Assembly: GCA_018340375.1 (NCBI GenBank)
Contig: JAFFJZ010000040.1
Span: forward strand, 1,488,001 to 1,552,000
Reading direction: 5' to 3'
From: Gonatopus flavifemur
Lineage: Eukaryota > Arthropoda > Insecta > Hymenoptera > Dryinidae
Length of the DNA: 64,000 nt
Positions within the stretch are counted from its first letter, which is position 1. Each line of letters opens with the position of its first letter. A model generated the notes under the pieces. The model made no database searches, was not told where the DNA came from, and worked only from the letters and a program-made list of their open reading frames with translations. Positions 1 through 11,659 of this stretch are shown here, piece after piece. Position numbers and translations under genes: made by a program.

Positions 1-1103
1 ATATTATATAAAGAAGCAATTAAACCGATCGAGGGAGCCATGTGCCTATTTATTGGCAGAATTTTTAATTTATTTTTCTTTTAAGAATGAGCTTAGAGCC
101 CTCCATACCTATTGCAATATTTCTTAATACTATCTTACTCTTGAATCTAACCTGACATATACTTAATCTATCCCTTATTTCGTGTGTGATAAGTGTGCAT
201 GTGTGTCTACTCACTCTGCATTCGCCCATTCACCCTCAATTCCGCCATTATATTCTGTCTATCAAACCCCCTACCTTTCATTCCTCCACCCTTCATTCTA
301 TGAAATCATATTCCAATATAGAAATTTATGCGATTCTTACGGAATATACCGTTTCAGAATTCATCATTTGGATTTCTAAAGCATATTCTGCAACTAAGCC
401 AATAATTTTTTTATTCAGCGAAATTCAATTTGAGCCTTAATTTTTCAGATATAAGTATTTTTACATTTCTTATTAAATTAAGCACAAAAAACTCTGTATG
501 CTTCTTTACACACTCTACATATTTGGGTTTCAAATCATTCGCTAAGTTGAAAACAGGGGGTCTTGAGAAAAAAATTGAAAGATCCTATCATCTTTCAATC
601 CAAAGTGATAGCTATTTGATATTCTTGGAATTCAATGTATCTAAATTTGAATTAATATAACTCTGGAACACAGAATGACAGAATAGTTTGACTTTTCCCG
701 TGCAGGGACCTGCCTTTTCACAACTGAGCGTATGGTGTGGACATCAAACACTGAGTGCACAGTACTTTTGAGTGATTTGGGTTTGGAAAAAATCTAAAAA
801 CCCTTATATTTAAAAAATTGAACCCCAACGTAGGTTCTTCCAAATAGAAAAGTTGGTGTATTCCGATTGTGTAATATGCTTGAGGAATCTGAATGAAGAA
901 TTTTGAAATACCGTGTATACACTTGTGACATGAAGTTTTATATAGAAAGATGATTTTGAGTTGATTTGCTGCTACGATGGGAACTCTGATCAAAATCGAT
1001 TCTGCTCTGTAAAATCTCTAACATATTTTGATCAATATTTTATAAAACTTAATAGAACTTAGATACGATTTTTTATATACAAGATTTGATTCTTTCAAGG
1101 CGC
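1..1103. other. AT-rich stretch, no gene assigned
   Basis: Only short open frames occur here, with no recognisable domain, splice structure or terminal repeat. It may be old intergenic sequence or decayed transposon. I see nothing to annotate. Confidence 0.5.
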
Positions 1104-1281
1104 TAGAGATGAGTGATACGTATCAATATCGATACGTTTATATAAAATACGTACCATTTTATCACAATCATCATAATTCATATGATAATTGTGATTGTAT
1201 CACAATTTTATTAAAATGTATGAAAACTAGATAGAACTTTTATAGAAACATATCGGTATCCATACGTATCAGTCATCTCTA
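1104..1281. mobile_element. palindromic MITE with TAGAGATGA termini
   Basis: The left end TAGAGATGAGTGATACGTAT is matched in inverse by the right end with one change in the first 20 bases. The centre holds a further small inverted repeat around 1150-1200. It has no coding capacity. The flanking 8-mers do not match, so the superfamily is open, although the TAG terminus resembles hAT MITEs. Confidence 0.6.
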
Positions 1282-1316
1282 CCATTATCAACTTATCACT
1301 GGGTTTATATAATCGA

Positions 1317-1927
1317 TTGTGAAGGTGGCATATCAAATGCTGGCATTGCTCCAAAAGGTTATAGTTCCAGTAGCATTTACCATACGGACCAACCATAGTT
1401 CTATGGTTCTTGATGATTTAGAACAACAGTTCCATTCATATTAACGGAGAAAATGGATTTTGAAAAAATGCAATGCTAAGTTCTACATTGGTATAGTAGC
1501 ATTCCAGCGGGGGAAGGTTTGAACGACCGAAACCTTTGAGTTCTGGGATGATGGAAACGCGGGGAAGTTGAAAGTGGGGAGTTCCAATGATTAAAAGAAA
1601 TAAGATCATTTTTTTCCAATATTTATCCTGAAAGCAATGTTGGAAGCACTGCTCCTCAACATTGGAACTCTGCATTCACACCTTCCCCATATCTACATCA
1701 TCCCAGAACTCGGAAATATTGATCTCCGCCCCAAACTCCTCTCGCAATGCTGAGAGATTTCGACGGAACCCTGCATATCATTCGCATAAATATTGGAAAA
1801 AAATGATCTTATTTCTTTTAATCATTGAAACTCCCCACTTTCAACTTCCCCGCGTTTCCATTATCCCAGAACTCAAAGGTTTCGGTCGTTCAAACCTTCC
1901 CCTGCTGAAATGCTACTATATCAATGT
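1317..1927. mobile_element. short foldback, relative of the 31285-36534 element
   Basis: The left arm (about 1317-1625) carries the motif GGCATATCAAATGCTGGCAT and repeated AGTTCT/GAGTTCC words. Its inner part (1490-1625) is repeated in inverse at 1786-1926. Both arms align with the arms of the 5.2-kb foldback at 31285-36534, including the stretch before ATAAATATTGG. Unlike that copy it has no 31-bp array, only a short loop. The right end is truncated relative to the left. The open frames across it differ between strands and look accidental. Confidence 0.7.
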
Positions 1928-2802
1928 GACATCCGTTACAGTTGAAGCGTCCTCTTATCGGATGGAATACAGAACCTGGTCCTCCAACCTCCTCTTGCAT
2001 TTATATCTCCTCAATTAATGATCATGAGAAATTATATGCATTCAATATCGACGCATAAAACTATTTCAATCAAGTATGCGTTGAAAAGTATACAAATGAA
2101 ATCCGCGGTTTTGTACTAATGAAAGATAAAATTGCAGTGTGTCAACTTCCATGATCCAGCCTTTTACTATTAGTGAACAGCTCTGATGCCATCTAGAGGT
2201 TTCTGTTTTTTTCTGATTGGTCATTCTAAAGGGTAAGGCAGCAAGTGCCCTAAATTGCATTTACCCGAAAGACTATGGTTTGTGGATCCAAGAATAATTA
2301 CCAGAAGTTCCTAGCTCTCCTCAAATAGTCATAAACATTACCGCTTTCGGGTGAGTGGCCTGCCGGGCATTTGCTACCTTCCCATTCTCAGGGCTTTCCC
2401 ATAAATTACATGAGACAATTTCATGTTTGTTTCTCTTTCTCATCAACTTCAGAGGAACTGAGAGTGACAAAAAGGCAAATGGTGAAATATCTCACATAAT
2501 TTATGGACAATCCTTGATCAATGAGAATATGTGATTGATCAATTCTGTTAGATCTAGAAGATTCCTGGCAACAGTGGTGAAAAGGTACCAATGAGCCCTC
2601 TCATTTTTTCTCTGATCGGTGTTTACATGAGGCAGCTTTGGTGCCTGGGCCAGTAGTGACTCTAGTCTAGACCAATAGAGTTGAAGCCCCTTGGATTTAC
2701 GTTCACGCGCTTGTGTAGCTGAACCTTTACATTTTTTTATTTGAATAGGTTTACGTCCCGTAACCTCCCGTTCGGATCTCCATGTGGAGGCTGCTCGAGA
2801 GA
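1928..2802. other. unassigned sequence
   Basis: No terminal repeat or recognisable protein. An open minus-strand frame (2501-2896) runs across the MITE border at 2803, which argues against its being a gene. Confidence 0.4.
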
Positions 2803-2931
2803 TACAGTTACCAGGTAAAAACCGGGACAGTTTGGTGATTGGTCCCGGCTTCCAGAATGTGGAATATGAATGGTTAGTTACATGAGAATTATCCAATCAT
2901 CGACTGTCCCGGTTTTTATCTGGCAACCCTA
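2803..2931. mobile_element. 129-bp hAT-like MITE
   Basis: The ends are TACAGTTACCAGG and, in inverse, TAGGGTTGCCAGA, each followed by TAAAAACCGGGACAGT. Flanking 8-mers TCGAGAGA and TCGAGAAA differ at one base, as expected for an aged 8-bp target duplication. It sits directly upstream of the RTE endonuclease segment. It is non-coding. Confidence 0.7.
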
Positions 2932-2940
2932 TCGAGAAAT

Positions 2941-3426
2941 CTTCATCAAACAAGATAGAAAACCACAGAAGATAGGGAAAAAAAACAACATTCTTCTTCG
3001 AATCGGAGCGTGGAATGTTAGATCACTGAGACAAACAGGAAAACTAGAAAATTTGAAATTAGAAATGAATAGGTTAGGTATCGATGTAATGGGAATTAGC
3101 GAAATAAGATGGCCGCAAGAAGGGGAATTCTGGAGTGGGGATTATTGAATAATTCATACAGGATCAAAGAATGGTCAAGCAGGTGTGGGAATTATAATGC
3201 ATAAAAGGATGGGGAATAGGATAGAAAATTATTTGCAACATAGCGAACGCGCAATGATGGTCAGAATTAGAACAAAACCGGTAGACACTGTTATAGTTCA
3301 AGTGTATATGCCCACATCTGCGTACTCAGAGGAAGATATCGAAAAAACGTACGATGAAATAGAAGAAGTGATAGAATATGTGGAGGGAGAACAGAATTTA
3401 ATGATCATAGGCGACTGGAATGCAGT
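2941..3426 (+). pseudogene. RTE-clade LINE, endonuclease N-terminal part (piece 1 of 3)
   Basis: The translation contains the APE-type endonuclease signatures [31 protein letters not shown] and, after an in-frame TGA at about 3148, VYMPTSAYSEEDI and MIIGDWNAV. These are typical of RTE-type endonuclease/reverse transcriptases. Reading stops at GDWNAV because a 17.4-kb element is inserted there. The frame resumes at 20826 with VGQGKGGNIIGDF. The segment aligns with the minus-strand copy at 48094-51384, which lacks the TGA at 3148. The 5' end of the LINE is not clear. Confidence 0.85.
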
Positions 3427-3528
3427 CAGGGTTGGCCGAGTTTTAGCCACCCCTGGTTGTTATTATGGTTTTAACCACTTTCAGCCGGCCTGGTTTTTTT
3501 TTATAAAAGTTCTGGTCAAAATATGTAC

Positions 3529-4425
3529 TAGGGTGTTTAAAAAAAAAATTGTTTTCGAGTGAAGGGTCTTAAACTTTTGATTCCGACCCCAAACTGAACC
3601 TCCTGCAACCTGGGGTCCCTAGCTTTAGATTTAAAGGTCGCTCAATCGAGTTTTATAATGCGATTTTCATGCCAGTCTGAAAAACCACCTGAAGTGGGGA
3701 ATTCAGGAATTTTGTGTTCATAATCTACTACAGGTCGTAATTCTTGACCGATTTTGATGATTTTTTTTTTAAATGCTCAGAATTAAATTCTTAAGAGAAC
3801 TGTCGTTCCACATTTTTCAGTCCCTCCCTAATTTTTTCAATACATGAACAAATAGTGTGAAAAAATCTTCAATTTCAGGTATTTGAGCTTGTATCTTCCG
3901 AAAAAGTCTTGGGATAAAGTTACTATACAGCAAGATTATTACAGGTTTGCTCATTACACATGGATAATTCGAATAATTACGAATTATTCATTTTCAATGA
4001 GTACACCTGTAATAATCTTGCTGTATAGTAACTTTATCCCAAGACTTTTTCGGAAGATACAAGCTCAAATACCTGAAATTGAAGATTTTTCCACGCTATT
4101 TGTTGATTTATTGAAAAAATTAGGGAGGGAATGAAAAAAGGTGGAACGACAGTTCTCTTAAGACTTTAATTCTGAGCATTTAAAAAAAAAATCATCAAAA
4201 TCGGTCAAGAATTACGACAGTATAGTAGATTATGAACACAAAATTCCTGAATTCCCCACTTTGAGTGGTTTTTCAGACTGGCATCAAAATCGCAAAATGA
4301 AACTCGATTGAGCGACCTCTAAATCTAAAGCTAGGGACCCCAGGTTGCAGGAGGTTCAGTTTGGGGTCAGAATCAAGAGTTCAAGACCCTTCACTCGAAA
4401 ACAATTTTTTTTTCTAAACACCCTA
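3529..4425. mobile_element. long-TIR hAT-like MITE (TAGGGTG family), 897 bp
   Basis: The ends are TAGGGTGTTTA and TAAACACCCTA, flanked by exact ATATGTAC duplications (3521-3528, 4426-4433). The sister hAT-A copy carries this site once, uninterrupted, near 45575, a direct empty site. The element is almost wholly palindromic, with arms of more than 400 bp meeting near 3975. The open frame at 3883-4134 is a by-product of the hairpin. The arms are homologous to the ends of the 8-kb element at 7947-15948. Confidence 0.9.
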
Positions 4426-4793
4426 ATATGTACACATCATTTTTTACTCTCCGATCAAAGCGATTTCCGCAACAATACCTTCTCAAACTTTTTATGTGAT
4501 TCGATTTCAAATCACTCAGGGTTAATTGAACAATAATTCTTCACAATAACCGTTCAATAAGTGTCGGAGTACTATATGGAGAGGTATTTGAAATAACTTG
4601 AATTATGTTGAAATGAAATATGCAGAAGATTTATTCCAAGTTTCAGCATTAAATTGTGTTTAGCTTCTGTTGAAAAAATTTATGTTGTGGTTTTTCATTT
4701 GGATATATCCGTAAAAACATACGGCGACTAAATTTTTTTCATGATGAAGCTATAAAAATCTCCATCCATGTTTGAAAAATTATAATTGTAAAA

Positions 4794-5002
4794 ACTGTAA
4801 AAAAAAAAAGTAGTGGAGCCAACCTCGCGGCGAGTTTGGATACGGCGAATCTCGCCGTGCAGTTGACTCAATTGCATATCGATTGAAATGACCGAATAAG
4901 TGTTTACTTACTTCAATCGATATTCAGTTGATTCAACTTCATGGCGAGATTCGCCGTATCCAAACTCGCCGCGAGGTTGGCTCCACTACTTTTTTTTACA
5001 GT
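4794..5002. mobile_element. 209-bp palindromic MITE
   Basis: The termini ACTGTAAAAAAAA and TTTTTTTTACAGT enclose arms sharing GTAGTGGAGCCAACCTCG and GGCGAATCTCGCC in inverse. The loop is about 80 bp and AT-rich. The sister hAT-A copy has a deletion over this interval, so an empty site cannot be read. It is non-coding. Confidence 0.75.
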
Positions 5003-5592
5003 ATATTTTTTTAACAATCCAGTATTAAATTGAACTGATCAAATATACTCGGAGCCATGATTCACTACATTTGACCGTTCTGGTAATCATCTTATTGAAT
5101 ATATAACTAAGAATTATCTGCTAATGGATTAGCACATTGCTCCCTTGTTTTTGTTGAACAAATTTTATTTCGCCTCAATCTTATCTTTTGACCGATACAG
5201 CGAAACCTCATATGGGAACATTATGAGATAGTTACTAAAATCTTTTATAAGTTTCATTATGACCGGATGATCACACTGAGAGAAATTTATTGTGAAAAAT
5301 TACTGGTTTTTATCATTAAATGGGGGTATCCTTCACATGAAATTATAAATTGATAGGAAAGACCGGTAATTTTTCATAACGTTATTGGAACCGAAAAAAA
5401 ATGTTACCGTCGCCAGCGTTGAACATGATTGTTTATGATTACGAACCTTGCTCCTTCCCTCGAAACCACGAATCATTCTCGAAAATGTTATGGTTTTCAA
5501 TTTATATCATGCTCACCAACCGAGAGTTTTTTTCCACATTGTGTCATACAAAATTACTGTTTTTGAACATCCATTCCGACTGGTTTCAATTT

Positions 5593-5856
5593 CTAAACTT
5601 CTTGACATGAAAAATTACTGGTTTTTTTCATAAATTGAGGGGTTCCATGCAATAACTCGACAAGCGCTCGAACAGCAGTAAAAGTATTGTCCACGTCATC
5701 ACGAGGAAAGTCAAAATTGAAAGTTGGAAATTCGAAAAATGAAAAATACTGTCTGATAGGTCTTGAAAAATCAATCCAAGTCTCCCTCAACAATTTTTTC
5801 CTATAATCAATAGTTTTCGAGGAAAAAAATGAAAACATTGAATTTTTTCTTCCCAA
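5593..5856 (-). other. open frame preserved in the left foldback arm
   Basis: The minus strand encodes about 76 residues containing TIDYRKKLLRETWIDF and FPRDDVDNTFTAVRALVELL. The same residues are encoded on the + strand at 19516-19752 in the opposite arm. I do not recognise a family. It could be a captured exon or chance, since identical arms necessarily carry identical frames. No start or splice signal decides it. Confidence 0.3.
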
Positions 5857-6580
5857 AAATTGATGTTTTTCAGCACTAAACTCGTTCTAACTCCCTCGTT
5901 TTTCAATAAATCGAAATAAATCTTATAGATTCTTGTTTGTAAGATCTCGACGAAGAGGGTGATGTTGAACAAATTTTCCAAAATTAATTGGAAACGATTA
6001 ATTTTTTAATCCGAAGTCAAAATGAGGTTTTTTAAGCTTCTTATGAAAAAAGTGACGGAGAAAGTTTGAGCCACAGAAAACTTCCAGTGGCAAAGTTGTT
6101 CTTCAGTGGATGGACGAACTTTTTGGGAAATTTCAGCTCGATTGAGGTTTTATTATCCGAGATACAGCGATTTATTCCCGAGCGCGTGGGCTAAATTTAG
6201 AGGTTATACATGCTATACCTTGACTTATCGTCCGTCTCTCTTATTTCAAGATGAAATGACGGTAAATGTAATAATAATTTCATCTTCATTATACAGTCAT
6301 TCCAACGATCACGAAGTCATGAATCAATGTTTTCAAATTATTTCACTGAAAAAATAGAACAAGAAAGTTTTTCGAAAAATAATTTTTTAATAAAAGCTTT
6401 AGACCAGTAACAATTTTATGCACGGTTGAAGAATTTTATAATATGGATAGTTTATCAATGATTATATATATATAACGACAATCTTTAACAATATTGATTA
6501 TGAATTAAATTCATACACTATTCCATTGAAATAATTCATTCCCAAGCATTATTCCTCTTTCAATGGATTACGTTTCGCAA

Positions 6581-6904
6581 TTATTGTTCAGGTTGTTTTG
6601 ATTGGTACCACTTCATTTTAAATCTGTTTGAAAAATTCTTTCCAACCCACACAGCACTGAATTTCAAAAAGAATCCTTGAGAATTCGTATTGAATCCTTC
6701 AAGACGCCAATTGAGTTCTTCATGAAATCTTTTGCGGATTTGGTTTACAATATGGGCACTGTCTGATAAATATCTCATTAGACTTTCTAAATTTTTTCCT
6801 TTCCCAATGCCAATCCGCTTAATCAGAAGCGTTTTTTGAATATCTTGAATCGTTAAAGACATTCCAATTTTGAATTTTGCAATTTTTTTCCAACATAATT
6901 TCAA
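6581..6904 (-). other. open frame in palindrome arm 1, possible captured exon
   Basis: It encodes 107 residues starting MKLCWKKIAKFKIGMS and containing LMRYLSDSAHIVNQI and HEELNWRLEGFNTNSQGF. The opposite arm encodes nearly the same protein (7506-7793). Upstream on this strand a TTTTCCAG precedes ATGGAACGGCAATG, a plausible splice acceptor, so an exon may start near 6943. I do not recognise the family. The amino-acid composition looks protein-like, but duplicate frames are forced by the palindrome. Confidence 0.35.
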
Positions 6905-7505
6905 TACATCATTGCCGTTCCATCTGGAAAATAATCAATATCGACAGTCTTGCTTATCTGCACATTTTTCGAAAGCTTCACGGAGTTTTCCATCAGTGAT
7001 TCGAAATCTCTTATTTTCTATTTCTCTTAAATATTTGTTCAAATCTGAGAAATTGTTATTTGAATATATATCCAACTAAATATTTCCTCAACAGAATTAG
7101 ATATTCGTTCAATACAAACGAATTTTTCATTTGAAAGAAGCATCAAATGATAAATTTTTTTCTTAGTATACACTTCTTAGTATAAAAAATGACTGCACAG
7201 AAAAAAGTGAAAATATTTCTTCGACAAACATGAGTATTTTGTTAATTCAAAAAAATTCATCATTTGATTCTTCTTTCAAATGAAAAATTTGTTTGTATTG
7301 AACGAATATCTAATTCTGTTGAGGAAATATTTAGTTATATATATTCAAATAACAATTTCTCAGATTTAAACAAATATTTCAAAAAAAAATAGAAAATAAG
7401 AGATTTCGAATCACTGATGGAAAACTCCGTGAAGCTTTCGAAAAATGTGCAGATAAGCAAGACTTTCGATATTGATTATTTTCCAGATGGAACGGCAATG
7501 ATGTA

Positions 7506-7793
7506 TTGAAATTATGTTGGAAAAAAATTGCAAAATTCAAAATTGGAATGTCTTTAACGATTCAAGATATTCAAAAAACGCTTCTGGTTAAGCGGATTGG
7601 CATTGGGGAAGAAAAAAATTTAGAAGGTCTGATGAGATATTTATCAGACAGTGCCCATATTGTAAACCAAATCAGCAAAAGATTTCATGAAGAACTCAAT
7701 TGGCGTCTTGAAGGATTCAATACGAATTCTCAAGGATTCTTTTTGAAATTCAGTGCTGTGTGGGTTGGAAAGAATTTTTCAAACAGATTTTAA
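7506..7793 (+). other. open frame in palindrome arm 2, mirror of 6581-6904
   Basis: It encodes 95 residues matching the other arm except for scattered changes (for example GIGEEKNLEGL against GIGKGKNLESL). A stop replaces the last dozen residues of the mirror copy. The acceptor-like TTTTCCAG lies just upstream near 7484. Product unknown. Confidence 0.35.
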
Positions 7794-8419
7794 ATGAAGT
7801 GGTACCAATCAAAACAACCTGAACAATAATTGCGAAACGTAATCCATTGAAAGAGGAATAATTCTTGGGAATGAATTATTTCAATGGAATAGTGTATGAA
7901 TTTAATTCATAATCAATATTGTTGAAGATTGTCGTTATATATATATGAGGGTGTGTCAAAAAAAATTTTTTTGTATTGAAGGGGCTTAAACCCTTCATTC
8001 CGACCCCAAACTGAACCTCATGAAACCTCAGGTCTCTAGTTTCAAATTTAGAGGTCGCTCAAACGAGTTTTATATTCCGATTTTACTGCCAGTTTGAAAA
8101 GTCACCTAATATATGGAATTTCGGCATTTTCTGGAGAAAATTCGCTGCCAGGCACAATTTTGAAGATATCACGATGAACTTAGGCTCAAAATACTCGTAA
8201 GGGATCCACCTTTGATGATGATCTACCTTTTTTCGTGAGGAGGGTTTTTGACGTTTTTTACGAAGGGTGAAGTTCACGAAACACGTGTGAAATGGAAATA
8301 ATAATGATGAAACTAAGCAAAACCGTACAAACTATCGACGAAACGTTATCTACCTGTATTTTCCCACGGAGAAGGAGACATTAGGTGAGTAACGAGTTCT
8401 TAGTGTGATTCAATAGCAG

Positions 8420-9060
8420 CTAGCAGCGCCTATTTGAGGGTGAGAAATGGATTTTCTCAAAAATAGGAGTTTTTTTTCTCAATAACGATGATAAATTCCA
8501 ACTGGAATGTGATTTTCAATGAGTGAAGGTTTCACAAAAATTCATCTGCAAAATACTTGCATATCAATCACCCCTAATTAGGAGTCAGAAATGCATATCT
8601 CCAAATATAGGAGATTTCCTTGAATGAAAAAGGATGGTAGCATCAGGAATGTGATTTTTTTTCACATTTGTCTGCCCAAAGTCATTCTCAATCTGAATAT
8701 TTATCAGGCACCCCAATTCAGGGGTGAGAAATGGATTGCTGCAAACAGCAGTTTTGATTTCAATAACGATCATGAATTCCAATGGGCACGTAATTTTTAA
8801 TGAGCAAGGTTTTCGAAAATTCCATCCTCAGTATAGTTGCGTATCAATCCTATCTCCCAATTTGGGAGTGAGTGATGTATTCCTCCAAATATAGAAAATT
8901 GTCTTGAATGAACAAAATGGTCTTGAGGGGAAGTTCTCATCAAGCGAACTCCGAAAAAAGATGATTTGCTCGAATTCTCTTCCATGGAAGGAGGTGAATG
9001 AAGGCCTCAAGTTTTTTGACACTTATTTAATGAATCTCAAAGTGCATTAAAAATTTGTTC
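8420..9060. repeat. degenerate internal repeats of the long-TIR element
   Basis: Words such as GAGGGTGAGAAATGGATT, AGGAGTCAGAAATGCAT, GGGGTGAGAAATGGATTG and GGGAGTGAGTGATGTAT recur roughly every 130-150 bp, each followed by a purine-rich AAATATAG-like stretch. A related unit is at 14660-14710 (AGGTGCAAGAAATGGATT). The open minus-strand frames here follow these repeats and are not genes. Confidence 0.5.
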
Positions 9061-9580
9061 CGAATCAAAAAACTTATAGACAAACTTTATAGGCGCTTCT
9101 CTCGGAACCATGGTTTTCAGCCTGGGCGACACGATATCTCAAAAACTACTGAATATATCGCTATTTTCCTTTCATTTTGAAGTAAATTAAATTTACTGGG
9201 AGCTAAAATCACAAAATGATGATATTTTGATATCTAATGATTTTCGACAGCACTTCAAAGAGCAGAAAGAAACGAAAAAATGCCACCAAAAGTTTCTATG
9301 TCCGCCATTTTTCCAATTTTCAACTTTTTGCTGGGTTCATAAGTTCAAACTCCAACGAATGCGATATATTACATAGAAATTTTAAGTCTTTTGTGATTAG
9401 ATGATATTTGCGAGTGTTACAATGTCGCCTGCTTGATTACTCTCTTTTTAGGCGGTGATGTGTCAACACTTGTACACAATTCCCATGGCATTATTCCGTA
9501 TGATGAAAAAAAATTTCTCAAGTACACCAAGACTCAAATAATAAGCGTGAAGGAATTCAAGTTCTTTATTCAATTCCTTC
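9061..9580. other. inner part of the long-TIR element, no gene
   Basis: No open frame of interest, no terminal repeat and no tandem structure could be seen. It is taken as the body of the 7947-15948 element. Confidence 0.4.
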
Positions 9581-9582
9581 TA

Positions 9583-9832
9583 CACTGAGAGAAATAATAA
9601 CTAATACCAAGGAAACGTTTCCTTAAATTTTCTTAAGGATACATATTCTTGATTACACCTGATATGTTGTAAGCTCAAATGGAATTTCCTCGAATCAAGA
9701 AAATATTTCTCCAATTAAAAAAAAACACGCTTAGTTCCAAGAAAATTTCCTTGTATCAAGAATGTAGATTTTTTAAGAAATGGATTGGTTGGAACATCAT
9801 GTTATTGGTGATAGTAATTATTTCTCTTAGTG
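9583..9832. mobile_element. 250-bp TA-flanked MITE (CACTGAGAGAAA family)
   Basis: The ends CACTGAGAGAAATAATAACT and AGTAATTATTTCTCTTAGTG are inverted and flanked by TA on both sides (9581-9582, 9833-9834). The inner part repeats AAGAAAATTTCC-like and TATCAAGAAT-like words. TA target sites suggest mobilisation by a Tc1/mariner-type transposase; that is inferred from family behaviour. Confidence 0.8.
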
Positions 9833-10530
9833 TATGAAAAAAAAATTCGACAGAATCACCGTATTTCGGAGTCGCTTGATGAGAAGCTACCCTTAACCCA
9901 TTTCCTTCCTCTGTTGCGTGTACGCAACGTTACTTTTCAAAAAATTCGTATGTGCAGTGTGTGTGAGGTATTGCGATAAATTTTTTTTGTTCGAAAGGTA
10001 TATCCTTAGGCTTTCTTCCCCTCCATATCTCAACCACCTTCAAAGCACACACTGACATACACACTTGTATATGTAGACACATGTTTTTTAAACAAATTTT
10101 GAATCGCACACTAAAAATTGTCACACGTTAATTCTTCTTCTGGTCGACATGAAAATACGTTCACATAAAGGCAAGGAAAAATTATGATTGGTTTGTGAAT
10201 TATTTGGGTGTCATTATGCGTGTTCTAACGTTGGCGCGTTGCGTACACGCAACATGACGTCACCGTGTTTCTAGAAGCCAGAAAAAAATGAATTGATTAA
10301 GATTAGTGCTGAGTTCGAGACGAGACGAGACGAGATTTCGTTAAGTCTCGTCTCGGTCTCGAAAAAAAAGCTGAATTTTGATCTCGTCTCAGTCTCGTTT
10401 CGGTCTAGTCTCGGTCTCGTCTCGATCTCGTTTCAATTTTGGAAAATCTGGATAATAATCTCATAAATGAATAAAATCAACAAATTAAAATCACTTGCGT
10501 AAGGAACATTTGTTTCTTTGTTAGATCATG

Positions 10531-10683
10531 GGTAGTATGCAAGTAGCCCGACTGGTAATGAGCCCGACTACTTGCCGTTTGTTAGAAACTGGTGAGTTCT
10601 AGTTAAATCATTGAATATTACTAGTGATCCCCCAATGATAGCGGAGTCGGGCTTATTACCAGTCGGGGATGTTGCATACTACC
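10531..10683. mobile_element. 153-bp MITE inside hAT-B
   Basis: GGTAGTATGCAAGTAGCCCG at the left is repeated in inverse at the right, ending GTTGCATACTACC. Both arms hold CCCGACTGGTAAT-like and AGTCGGGCT words. No clear target duplication could be read. It lies upstream of the transposase gene. Confidence 0.65.
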
Positions 10684-10944
10684 ATATAATGTATAAGAAA
10701 ATTATTTTTGATTTTTTTTTGTTATGTCCAACCAAAACATCTTTGAATTAAACCTTGATTCATATCCGAATGAGGAATGTTCTAGATGAATGAAATCAAT
10801 AGGATGATCAATAACAGATAATTGAATGTAATTAAACTTTTCTGAAAGTACAATACGATTATTTCGTACTGATTTTAATTTGAATGCGGATTCCATCACA
10901 TTTTGGCGGTCATATTTACTGAAACGTTTCCGTTTCACTATGTA

Positions 10945-11045
10945 CAGTAAACTTTCTGAATGTGTCCTTCAACTTCTCTTTTCAACTTTCCGTCATGTGA
11001 GAAACTGAAAAGAGAGGTCAGAGGACACATTCGGAGAGTCTACTG
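10945..11045. mobile_element. 101-bp hairpin (CAGTAAAC family)
   Basis: CAGTAAACTTTCTGAATGTG at the left pairs with the inverse of CACATTCGGAGAGTCTACTG at the right. Both flank a CTTCTCTTTTCA/TGAAAAGAGAG stem. A TA precedes the left end only. It could be a tiny MITE or part of the 5' regulatory region of hAT-B. Confidence 0.5.
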
Positions 11046-11183
11046 CCTTGTGTTCAACATCTGCGAATCCTAGTAATAACATTTAGTGACAGCCAAACGA
11101 AACAATTGACGCCTAGTTGGTTCTGGAACACCCCAAATACTATCACTAGAAATCTATTGTTTCCGTAGATGTTGAACACACGG
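11046..11183. repeat. inverted repeat upstream of the hAT-B transposase
   Basis: TGTGTTCAACATCTGCG is repeated in inverse as CGTAGATGTTGAACACA about 110 bp away, leaving an unpaired loop. It may be a separate small insertion. No coding potential. Confidence 0.45.
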
Positions 11184-11659
11184 CTGTAACTACAAATCCT
11201 CCTTCCTAATTCTTTTACTTCGTTGGCATAGAGTCTCTTTGTCTATCTAATCTGAATATCGAGGGGGGAGATCAAATAGCGGGGCTTCGCTGCTTTCTCA
11301 ATAGATGGCATTGTTGAAAAACAACTCCAATGCATTCACGGTACAATGGACATTCGGCGTATTGAAGATCCGCCTTTCTTCTCAAGTATGAGGGTTTGCC
11401 GCTAGGTGTGCTGTGGGTTTGTGCTTTCTACATTCGAACAGTTGTTGTGAAAAAACAACAAATAAAAATATAACAATATATTATTTGAATACATTTGTTG
11501 CATAAAAACAATCATCATATTGATTCAAGAATCATATTCGTCTTGGGTGAGTTTCAGTGACTTTTAATAAATCGAAAATCAGTTCATTGGTACGGATTTG
11601 TATGATTATAATCTATGTTTCTGAATGTTTGCAGATTCTTTTCTATAAGAAGTGAAAAA
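11184..11659 (+). promoter_or_regulatory. 5' region and probable 5'-UTR intron of the hAT-B transposase
   Basis: A GTGAGT donor at 11547-11552 and a TTTGCAG acceptor ending at 11634 would remove an 88-base intron. This places the first ATG of the mature message at 11660. An in-frame ATG at 11615 lies inside that intron and so is less likely to be used. No TATA box could be assigned with confidence. Intron use is an inference from the two splice-site matches. Confidence 0.45.

Larger units (their letters stand above)
6474..7936. mobile_element. 1.46-kb near-perfect palindrome inserted in a TA repeat
   Basis: The arms begin AACGACAATCTTT and end in inverse AAGATTGTCGTT, with TATATA flanks on both sides. 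Each arm is about 0.7 kb and the loop near 7205 is short. The arms differ by only a few substitutions over the parts I compared. Flanking (TA)n hides any duplication. It sits in the loop of the larger foldback. Confidence 0.75.

Noticed and set aside
2501..2896. 131-codon minus-strand frame
   Set aside because: It runs through the border of a MITE with a target duplication, which would make the last third transposon sequence; no recognisable domain.
3883..4134. 83-codon frame in the 897-bp MITE
   Set aside because: It spans the centre of a palindrome, so it reads the two arms of a hairpin; no conserved features.
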